From the NCBI GenBank assembly GCA_002049455.2, contig KV919264.1, positions 1 to 36,806 of the forward strand: a stretch of DNA of 36,806 nucleotides. The letters are read 5' to 3'. A program made the position numbers and the translations under genes. This stretch comes from Porphyra umbilicalis. Its lineage: Eukaryota > Rhodophyta > Bangiophyceae > Bangiales > Bangiaceae. The number at the start of each line of letters is the position of its first letter. Positions within the stretch are counted from its first letter, which is position 1. Shown in pieces: positions 29,001-36,806 of the stretch. Under the pieces are notes generated by a model, which saw only the letters and a list, made by a program, of their open reading frames with translations, was not told where the DNA came from and did no database searches.

Positions 29001-31042
29001 CCAGTCGACGATGACGACGACGCCCACCCGCCCCAGTGGGTGCCCCCCCCCCCGACCGGCGGGTGCTCACCGTCGAGCGGGGGACACAGCAGGGGGACCC
29101 GCTGGGGCCCTTTCTGCACGCCGCCGCTCTGATGCTCGTGCTTTTGCGTCTGTCGCGCCTCCACCCCGCGCACGTCATCGACGCATTTCACGATGACGTG
29201 CGCGCGGTGGGGCCCGTGGCTGGGCTCGGTGCGGTGATGGCGTCGGCGGCGCGGGTGGGGGCGCTCGTCGACGCGGAGCTGTCGCCCACGAAGTGCGTGG
29301 CGTGGTCGCCGGGCGCACCCGCGGCGCCGCCCGACCTGACCGCTCAGTGGCGGTCGGAGGGGGTACAGCAATTCTCTATCCCTGTCGGCAACCGCGATTT
29401 CGTGGCGGCGCGCGTCACGGCCATGGCGGCCGAGCACGCGGCGGGGGTGGCGGCGATTGTCGCCCTGCCGGAGGAGGAGCTTCAGACTAAGCTGCTCCTC
29501 CTCCGCCTGTGCGCCGGGCCGCGCGTGACGTACGCGCTGCGGTCTCTCCCCCCCGACGCGGGCACCACGTTGGCCGCCGCCGTCGACGCGGACGTCCAGC
29601 GGACGGTGCTCTCCCTCTTGTGCGACGCGACGGACGGCGCTGAGGTGCGCGCGGCGTTGCTCGCGCGCGCCGCGCTGCCCGTCCGCATGGGGGGGCTGGG
29701 CGTCGGCGATCGTTCGCGCGTGGCGGCGGCGGCCGTCGTGGCGTCCTGGGCGGACGCCGCCGTGCACTGCCACCGGGCGGCGGCGCCGGCGTTGGCCGAC
29801 CTGGCTGATGCCCTGCGCGACACCGACCCGGTTGGTCGTGCGGCGCCTGCCGGCGCCGAACTTGACACCCGGGCGTGGCCGGGCGCCCCTCGGGCGGGCG
29901 TCGCGGCTGCTGCTGGTTCCGCTGGCGCTCTACCGGCGGCCGACGCGACGCCGTCGGGGCGTCGCCCCCCTATCCTCCCTGGCCTTCTGGCGGCCGTCAC
30001 GGCCCTGAACGCCGCGTGCGGCGCGGCGCCCGCACCCCCCTCAACCGCCCCCGACCTCCTTGCCCCCCCTGCCGACGCCCATATCGCGGCGACCGGCCTA
30101 CTCCGCGTCGCGGGGGGGACTCGGCTGAGTTGGGCGCGGCTGCTCGGGGGGGTGCGGGCCCCGTCCCAGCGGGACCTGGCGGGGCCCGTGCACCTTGCCG
30201 CGCTGGAGCGGCTGCGGGCTTCCCTGCCAGATAACGCCGACCTCGCGCGGCTCGCCGCCTGCCACGGGGCGGGCGCGGGCCTGTGGCTGTCGGCGTTGCC
30301 GGCACCCGGCCGCCCTGCCGGCGCCATGGGCGGGCGGGCCATGCGGATGGCAACCCGCCTCTGGCTTGGTGTACCCCCTGTCGCGCGGACAGCGGTGGCG
30401 CGCCGGTGCGCGTGCGGCGCGGCGGTGGACGCGTACGGCATCCACTTCCTGGCGGCGTGCAGCGCCCCCTCGTGCATCTCGAATGCCACGTTTCGCCACC
30501 ACGCGCTGGTGGCGCGGACGGCGGACGCGCTGCGCGCGCACCCGCAGTGGCGGGACGTCGAGGTGGAGGCGTCGTCCGCGCTGTTCAGCGCTGGCACTGC
30601 GACGCTTCGCCCGGACGTGCGGGCGGTGCGCGTGCAGACCGGGGGGGTGGTATGGGGCGACGTCGCCGTCGCGTCGGTCTTCACCGACAAGGTCGTCGCG
30701 GACGTCATCGCCCGGCCTTCCTTGGCTGTGGCGGCGGTGGGGCGCGAGGCGCGCAAGGTGCGCAAGTACGCGCCGCGCCTCCCCGCCGCCGACCCGCCCG
30801 CTGTCTTCACCCCACTGGTGTGGGAGGTGTTTGGCCGCGTGGGCCCCGCGTCCGCGGACTTTTTGCGAGCGGCCGTCGGTGGTCCGGGGCGCTCGCGCGC
30901 GCTCGCGTCGCTGCTTACGGACGCGTCGGCTATCATTTGGCGCTATAACGCGCGCATGCTGTGTGAGGGATTTTTGAGGTGTGATGCGAGGGGGCGGGCC
31001 ACTTTGGACGCCCCAACTGCTTTGGCCCGAGTTTCCGGTTGA
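26040..31042 (+). CDS. Retrotransposon copy A ORF2: triple zinc module, reverse transcriptase, REL endonuclease (frame-broken)
   Basis: About 1,667 residues if continuous. Three N-terminal zinc modules lie at 26418-26630, 26799-27002 and 27120-27334. RT core: APGPSGLRMEHL, LRPIGMPETIRKLVAG, LGIGVPNACERLLHAL, motif A LLLDYKNAFN (28752-28782), motif B GTQQGDPLGP (29081 onward), motif C AFHDDVR (FHDD, 29186-29197), and motif D ELSPTKCVAW. A Gly/Asp-rich insert of about 60 residues separates motifs A and B. C-terminal: CCHC-type knuckle CACGAAVDAYGIHFLAAC (30407-30460), FRHHALV, then RPDV with WGDVAV (PD-X14-D, 30608-30661), RKVRKY and FTPLVWEVFGR, as in restriction-like endonucleases of R2-type elements. 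Frame changes: one base missing near 27226-27230 relative to copy B, a return in the C tract 27481-27520, and an 11-C run at 29043-29053. As sequenced the protein is not continuous; the domains themselves look intact. Confidence 0.9.
26418..27334 (+). other. Three tandem C2H2 + C2HC zinc modules of ORF2
   Basis: Each module pairs a C2H2 finger C-X4-C-X12-or-15-H-X4-H (CPVASC...HLRDAH; CPLVSC...HLRTAH; CVVGGC...HLARSH) with a second site C-X2-C-X18-H-X3-C (CRHC...HEAGC; CRHC...HEPNC; CRYC...HEVRC). A short VP linker (DVPASLL, DVPPARL, AVPAEW) joins the two parts. The exact X18 and X3 spacing is kept in all three. In module 3 the two halves are in different frames in copy A. Confidence 0.85.
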
Positions 31043-31259
31043 GTGGGGCCTCGGCCTCATTTCGTAGTTAGCGGACATTAGGTCCGGGACTGATGAGACG
31101 CAAAAGCCTATTCACACCCCACGAGATGAACCTGGTGAACAGTCTACGATTACCCGCTCGAGGCGGCTCGGAGACGAGTGGCTATGCCGGCCGAGACGGT
31201 GACGTGGCGGAGGGGTGCGTTGGGGTCCGGGCACCCCCCCCCGCGGCGGCGCGGCGGCG

Positions 31260-34200
31260 ATGGACGCGGCGGCGGCCGGGGGGGCCGCCGCCGTCGCCGC
31301 GACGACGCGCGCGATCGCGGCGTTGCTCGACGCCGTCGCCGTGAACGCGACGGCGGCGTCGAAGCGAACGCTGCTGCTGCTGACAGTTGCGCATCTGACA
31401 GAGGATCGATTGGCTGGGGATGGTCCAATTTACGATTCTCGCTTTTCATTGGCTGGCGCGGCGCCGCTAATCGCTGTTAGCGGCTTAGCGGCGCCGCTAT
31501 CCCCCCCACCCCCGCGTGCTCCCCCACCCCCGCCGCTGACCGCCCCGCCCCCCCCGCCCCGTCGCCCCCGGCTCCCCCCGCTCCTGCTGCTGGTGCCCCC
31601 CCCCCCCCGTCGACGGGGAACCCTTCCCGCTGCCGCCCGGCCGCCGCGGCCGCAAGGCCCGTCGCGCGGCGCGCCGCCATGCCGCCGCCGCGACGGTGGC
31701 TCCTCGCCTGCTCGCCGCTGCTCCCGCCGCCGCCGGCGCCGACGCCGGCCTGTCTCCCCCTCGCGGTTTCCGCGCTCCCCCCCCCGTGGTTGCGGCGGCG
31801 GCTGCTGCCGCCGCGCCCCCGCCGCCGTCGACCAAGTCGCCGGGCCCCCGCCGGCGCCGCCAACGTCGGTGCCGCGGGTCCCCCCCCCCCCCACTGCCGG
31901 CCGCCCCGGCGGCGGCTGCCCAGGAAGCCGTCGCCGCGCCTGCGAGGCTCCGCGCGCTGCCCCCCGCCCGCGCCCCGCGACATGGGCCGACGCGGTGGTC
32001 GGCGGGCGTGGGGCTGCCCCTGCGGCCGTGACCGGCGGCCGGCGGCCGCCGCCGCGCGGCGGCCAGACCAAGGACGCTGTGGCGGTGGCCGCCGCCGCCC
32101 CGGCGGCGACAAACAAGGCCAAGAACGGCGACGCTGCCGCGGCGGCGGCTGCTCGGCTCGCCCGCGCGACCGCCGCGGGCGCCGCGCTGCGCCGCCTCGC
32201 CGCCGGGTCGCCCTCGCCGGTGACGCTGCGGACGGTCTACGTCCGCGGCGTCGCCCGCGAGTCGCGAACCTGGCGGCTGCGTGAGCTGCTGTCGGGAGCC
32301 ACGGGGCTGCCCAAGCGGGCGGTCGTCGACGTGGACCGCGCCGGCGACCTCGCAGAGGTGCGCCTGCTGGCGCAGCACGCCGATGCGTTTGAGGCGGCGG
32401 TGGCGCTGTCGCCCGCCGCCGCCACGCTACGCTCGTGCGGGGGTCGACCCCTCTCGCCGTCGCTGCTGGGGCCCCGCGACGACGCGGGCTGTCGGCGGAG
32501 GCGGCGGCGAGGTGGCGCGCGCCGTTTTCGTGGCGCGCCGCCGCGCCAAGCTCGCGTCGCTGACGAGCGGATGGGCATGCCGCCCGCCCACCGGGACGCC
32601 CTCCGCCCGCTGCTGCACCGGGAGCTCGCCCCGTACGTGCAGCGCTGGGTGCTGGTGGTGGCATGTGCGGCCGGCGGTGCGCTCCCGGCGGCGGCGGCCG
32701 CGGGGCCGACGCTCCGCGTGGGCGCCGCCCGCGCGGGGCGGACGGCGCCCGCCTGGTTCCGCCGCAGGGGGTGGCGGCCGCGGAGGCGGTCGACGCCGAC
32801 CGGCCGGGCGCCGAAAATTCCCAGCCGGCGGCTTCGACCCCCGCGTCGGTTTCTGCCGTACAGTCGGAAATTTCGGTATTGCCGCCCACCCCCCCCACAT
32901 TTTCGGCCGCCGCCGAACATGACGCGGCGGCCGCGGAAAATTCTCGCACCGAGGGGACGGGTCGATCCCGCATCCGGGATCGTGATGCGGGTGGTCGCCA
33001 CGGACGGCGACCGACCCCGCCCCCGGATCGGATGGCGCCTCGCCCCGGCGGGCAGAAATTTTTGCTGCGTCCGCCTCGCCCGGCGGCCGCAGCACGCCCC
33101 CCACAAGCCCCCGCATTGCGGCGGACCCCCCGACGCCCCTGACGCGCGGGGACCGCAGTTCGCTCGCGGCCGCCCGCCATATGGCTGCGGCGGGCGGGGT
33201 GGTGGATGCGGACGTGTCGGCGGGCACTGCTGCCTCGCTCCCCCCGTTGGCCGACGCGGTCGCCGCGGCTGTCCGGCGCGTGCCGGGCGGCGCTGTGGGC
33301 GCTTTGACGCTGGCGGCGGCGCTGTTCCGCGTCGCCGACGGCGCGGTGGCGGAGGCCGCTGACGCGGCCGCCCCACCGCGTCGCCTCGATCCGGCCGCCG
33401 CGGAGGCGCGCGCAGATGCGGCGGAGGCGCGCGGCGTGCGCGTCGCCGCGTCGGCCGCCGCCACGGCAAACACGGACTTGGCGGTGTCGTCGCCGGCTCT
33501 GCCCAGCCCCCCGACGTCGCCGTCGCCCAAGGGGCGACTCGACGCCGAGTCGGACGTCGCCCTGAGGACCGCGCGTGGGTTGCAGCGGGCGGCCGCGCGC
33601 ATCGTGGCCGCCCACGACGCGCCGGTTGCCGTCGCGCGCCGCCTGCGGGCGACCGCCCTCGCGGGCATCGCCCGACGTGCGCGGGGCGCCGCCGCGCGTG
33701 CTGTCGCCGCTGCTGCCGGCGCCGACGCCGCTGCCGCCGCGATTGGTGCGCCTTCCCCCCGACGTGGGGAGGGACGACTGCGCCGTGGGGGGGGGGCGGC
33801 CCTGAGCGCGCCTGCCCCTGGTGCGCGCGCTCCCCCACCGACGCCCGCGCTAAGCGGCGCGTGCGGGGCGCCGCCTGACTCCGCGTCGGGGCATCGCCTC
33901 GCCTGTGCGGGCGGGCGCGCCGCCTGTCGGCATTGCCGGACGGACGCGCGGTGCCTAGCTGCGCGCTGCCGCTGTGGCGCCGCCGCACGTGGCCGGCGTT
34001 GCTGCGGGGCCGGTCATCGCTGGCGTCGCCGGCAGCGGCCACGCTGCTGCCAGCGTGCCGAGTCCCCCTACGCGTGTCCAGCGAGTCAGATGTCGGGGAG
34101 GGCGTTCCCGCGGCGCCCCAACCTGAAGGTTGGCGTGCCGCGAGCGCCCTCTGCTCCGCGTCCAACGCGCACGCCGCGTGCGGCTGTGGCCGTGTCGCCA

Positions 34201-34287
34201 CCATACGAGCACGGGGCTCGCGTCACCGCGCCGGCGGTCGCGCCGCCTGCTGCCTCCCCCCCCGTTAGCGACGCCGCCGCCAAATGA
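31260..34287 (+). pseudogene. Retrotransposon copy B ORF1 (degraded)
   Basis: The ATG at 31260 corresponds to 23000 in copy A. The frame stays open from there through the RRM-like block (TVYVRGVARESRTWRLREL near 32230-32430) without the C-run break seen in copy A, after one base is lost near 31490 (AGCGGC versus AGCCGGC). Beyond the RRM, indels near 32430-32560 and later scramble the frame. The last third (from about 33181) is again open up to the TGA at 34285-34287. Read with caution: indels could be real decay or collapsed-repeat assembly error. Confidence 0.7.
34284..34287 (+). promoter_or_regulatory. ATGA stop-start overlap between ORF1 and ORF2 (copy B)
   Basis: Same CAAATGAGTTCATCTGG context as copy A, retained although both flanking ORFs of this copy carry indels. 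Confidence 0.6.
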
Positions 34288-36806
34288 GTTCATCTGGCGG
34301 CGACTCGCTGCCCCTCCCGGGGGTGGGTCGGCTGCCGCGCCGGATAGGGCGGCGCGGCCTGGCGAGGCGGCGGGGCGCAGCCCCCCCCCCGCAATCACAG
34401 GACTGACTGTTCCTGGCCGGTGTACTCAACGGTTTGACCACCTCCCCCGACGACAGTGACTGTCCCCCTGCCCCTCGTGCCTGTCCCTCGCGCCGTCCGG
34501 CGCGGGTGACGTCGCCTTGCCCCCCCCCCCCCCGCCCGCTCTACTTCCTCTGGCGCTTCTGTCCTCCCCCCTCCCCCCGGCACTTCTTCTGCTCGTTCGT
34601 GTTCCCCCCCCCCCCGCTGGCCTCGTCGGCTGTGGGGGCTGCCGCGGCCGATGGGCACCGCTGCCCGGTCGCGAGCTGTGGCGCGACCGCCGCGGGCAAC
34701 CGCTGTGGCTCGGCGTCCGCGCTCACCTGCGCGACGTCCACAAGGCCGCTGACGTGCCGGCGTCGGTGCTGTCGGCCAACCGGCTGCGTGGCTGCCGCCA
34801 CTGCGGCGCCCTGCTTCCTTTCGGTCGGTCGACGACCGCGCGCATGGCGCTGGCGGAGCACGAGGCGGGGTGTTGCTCCGCGCCCGGGCGCGCCTGCCGC
34901 CGCGCTGGCGGCCCGCGAGATTGCGAGCTCGCTGGCGTGGGGTAGCGCCGCGGCCGCGTCGGCCGTTGCCGCGCCGCGCCCGCTCCTGCTGTGGACGGCG
35001 GGTCTGGTGCGGTGTTGGAGCGGCCTCGCCCCTGGGCGTCTGCCCGCTGCTCAGCTGTGGTGCGGCCGTGGGGGGGCCGACGCCGCTGGTCGAGCACCTG
35101 CGCTCGGCGACACGGCGGTGGACGTGCCGCCCGAGCGCCTGCGGAGGCGCAGCTGGGGGGCTGCCGGCACTGCCACCGCCTGTTTTCGGTGGTGCGGATG
35201 GCGTCCGGGCATCGCCCCCTGCCGCTCGCACGAGCCCAACTGCCCGTCGCACCCGCTGCTGCAGGGGGAGGTGGTCGTGCGGCGGCTGTGGCGGCACCAC
35301 CGCGGCGGGTGCGGCACCGGCGACGGCGGCCGACCTGGCCAGCTGGGCGACGCGCACGTGCTGCGTGGTGATGGTTGCACCACCACGTTCCGCGGCGCCG
35401 TGACGCTGCGCACGCTGCCGCGCACTGGCGCGGTCGACAAAGCTGGCGGCGGTGCCGGCGGAGTGGGTCCGCGCGCTGCGGTTGGCCGGGTGCCGCTACT
35501 GCGGTCGCCCGTACCGCACCGTGGTGGACTGGCAGCGGCGGACGTCGCTGTCACGCACAGAGGTGCGGTGCGACGCGCGGCCCGCGTGGAACGGAGGAGG
35601 ACGAGGACCCCGCCGCCGCCGGAGGCGAAGCGGGGGGTCCCCTCAACGTCAACGACGGCACCCGCTCGGCGCGGTCGCCGCGGCCGGAAACCGGACGGGC
35701 AGGCGCACCCCCCCCCTCCCCCCCCCCCCCCCTCAACGCTATTCTCGGAGGAGCCAACGAGTGGGCGCGGCGGCGCGGGGCGTTTTCTGCTGCTGCAGGC
35801 CCAACCCCCGACTCGTGGCCGGCGCTGGTGGCGTCCGGCCGCGCACCGCCGACCACGTTGCCGCCTCTCTGCTGCCCGCGTGGCGGCAGCTGGGCGCCGA
35901 CGCGCTCTCCTGGGTGCGGCGCGAGCCGGGCAACGCCACCGCGTGGCTGTGGCTGTGACCCTCCCTCCCTCCTCTTCCACGTCCCCGCGCGCACGCGGGG
36001 CAGGGGGAGGGTCCGCGCCGCTGTACACCGCGCGCGTGTCCGCGCTCCTCGACGGGGACTTTGTGGCCGCGTTGCGCGACCGCAATGTCGGTGTGTGGCG
36101 CGAGCCGCCCGAGTCTGCGGGCACGGCACCACGCCTGCGGCCGTGGCGCCACCCGCGTCGCCTCCCTCACACCCGCCCCCCACCCCCCCCCCCCCCCGCC
36201 CGACCGTCGGCTGCACCCCTTCCCCCCCGCGGGTTGGGCCGGGCGTCCCCGTCCGCCCGACGAGCGCCCGGCTGCGCGTGACACGCGTGCAGCGGCGGGC
36301 GCTCGCCAAGTGTGGCGCGGCCGCCTAAGCGCCGCGGCGCGCACCCTGCAAGGGGCGCCGGTGGCGCCCCACACGGGCGCCGTCTGGCAGGCGGCGCGGC
36401 GGCTTTTCCCGCGCGCCACGCCGGGGCTGGCGACGACCGAGTCGGTCGAGGCCGACTTTGGCCCTGAGCTGGACGCCGCGCCGCGCACGGCGTGGCCGCG
36501 GGTCCCTGCTGGGCTTGTCGGCGGCGACGGTGGTGGGACCATCCGGTTCGCCGCGCGCGGCTCCGCCCCGGGCCCTCCGGCCTCCGGATGGAGCACCTGT
36601 GGGCGCTGGCGGAAACGGCGCGACGCGCTGGTGGGCGTGGTGCGGCTGTTGGCCACCGCCGCCGCACACGGTGGTGCCAGCGGTGGCGAGCCACGCGCTG
36701 GCGGGCGCGGAGCTCCTGCTCCTCGTAAAGCCGGGGGCACCCGACGCGGACGGGGTGCCCCGGCTCCGCCCGATCGGGATGCCGGAGACGCTGCGGAAGC
36801 TCGTGC
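34284..36806 (+). pseudogene. Retrotransposon copy B ORF2, partial and degraded
   Basis: The start ATG at 34284 is in the conserved ATGA. Zinc module 1 is recognisable across frames (GVRAHLRDVHKAADVPASVL). Module 2 is partly broken. The first half of module 3 is destroyed by indels at about 35420-35450. Its second half (WVRALRLAGCRYCGRPYRTV) is in frame where copy A is not, but the ligand His reads Thr (RTEVRC). RT begins near 36280 with several one-base losses (for example GGGCCCTCC versus GGGCCCGTCC near 36573) and ends at the window edge. As sequenced it cannot encode a working protein. Confidence 0.75.

Larger units (their letters stand above)
22846..31106 (+). mobile_element. Non-LTR retrotransposon, copy A (RT plus restriction-like endonuclease)
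   Basis: The 5' limit is set by where sequence shared with copy B starts (CCTATTCACACCCCACGAGA, 22846 versus 31107), a period of about 8.26 kb. Layout: 154-base leader, ORF1 (23000-26043), ORF2 (26040-31042), a 3' tail of only 64 bases, then copy B directly. There are no LTRs or poly-A. ORF2 has zinc fingers, RT, CCHC and a PD-X14-D endonuclease, so it belongs with REL-encoding non-LTR elements (R2, R4, CRE, NeSL, Hero, Utopia groups), not with APE-encoding L1-like ones. The 3' end is inferred only from the start of copy B. Confidence 0.93.
31107..36806 (+). mobile_element. Non-LTR retrotransposon, copy B (degenerate, cut by window end)
   Basis: It starts exactly after copy A's 64-base tail and is collinear with copy A from CCTATTCACACCCC to the window end, where it corresponds to ORF2 RT sequence around GMPETIRKLV. 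Nucleotide identity is high but there are many one- or two-base indels, mostly in C/G-rich stretches, for example at 31490, 32430, 35420-35450 and 36570. It is in head-to-tail orientation. The right part, including RT motifs A-C and the endonuclease, lies outside. Confidence 0.93.

Noticed and set aside
26299..30936. Long minus-strand frames opposite the retrotransposon ORF2
   Set aside because: They are antisense shadows of the conserved RT and endonuclease coding frames, with biased composition.
1..36806. CRISPR arrays, rRNA and tRNA genes
   Set aside because: I saw no regularly spaced identical repeats with unique spacers and no rRNA core or tRNA cloverleaf in either strand; this was by reading, not by a covariance search.

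Overview
The window reads as nuclear DNA of a photosynthetic eukaryote with an extremely GC-rich, intron-poor genome, most likely a bangiophyte red alga (Porphyra/Pyropia type). That assignment is inference. It rests on two genes with bipartite plastid presequences carrying a twin-arginine thylakoid signal and an N-terminal AFV motif, mitochondrial and nuclear eukaryotic genes, one short canonical GT-AG intron, and no bacterial operon structure or Shine-Dalgarno sites.

Layout, left to right. 82-741 (+): mitochondrial coiled-coil/TM protein of the CCDC90/MCUR1 (DUF1640) type. 742-2915: very GC-rich stretch with no recognisable gene. 2916-4452 (-): mitochondrial 2-oxoacid dehydrogenase kinase (PDK/BCKDK), broken by a frame change in a C/G run. 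6880-8514 (+): GATA zinc-finger protein whose last codons and 3' flank are duplicated in tandem (period 264 bp). 10381-12083 (-): Fpg/Nei DNA glycosylase with Val2 and a C-terminal SAP domain. 13113-14150 (+): plastid-targeted LEA-like protein with nine 11-residue repeats. 14656-17113 (-): SNF1/AMPK-like Ser/Thr kinase in two exons. 18679-19273 (-) and 20346-20975 (-): two probable thylakoid-lumen proteins with Tat signals. 20976-22845: less GC-rich stretch holding a 725-bp TIR element flanked by TA. 22846-36806: two head-to-tail copies (period about 8.26 kb) of a two-ORF non-LTR retrotransposon. The second copy is degenerate and runs off the right edge.

The host genes are single-copy and scattered on both strands, with roles split among mitochondrion, plastid and nucleus. 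They form no operon or obvious pathway. The retrotransposon is the main 'system' here. ORF1 carries an RRM-like domain and overlaps ORF2 by ATGA. ORF2 has three tandem zinc modules, then a reverse transcriptase, then a CCHC finger and a restriction-like endonuclease with PD-X14-D.

A caution runs through the window. Several conserved proteins change frame exactly at C or G runs of about 11-13 bases (PDK, Nei, lumen protein twice, retrotransposon ORFs). Homopolymer length errors in the assembly are the simplest explanation, so gene integrity at those points cannot be judged from this sequence alone.
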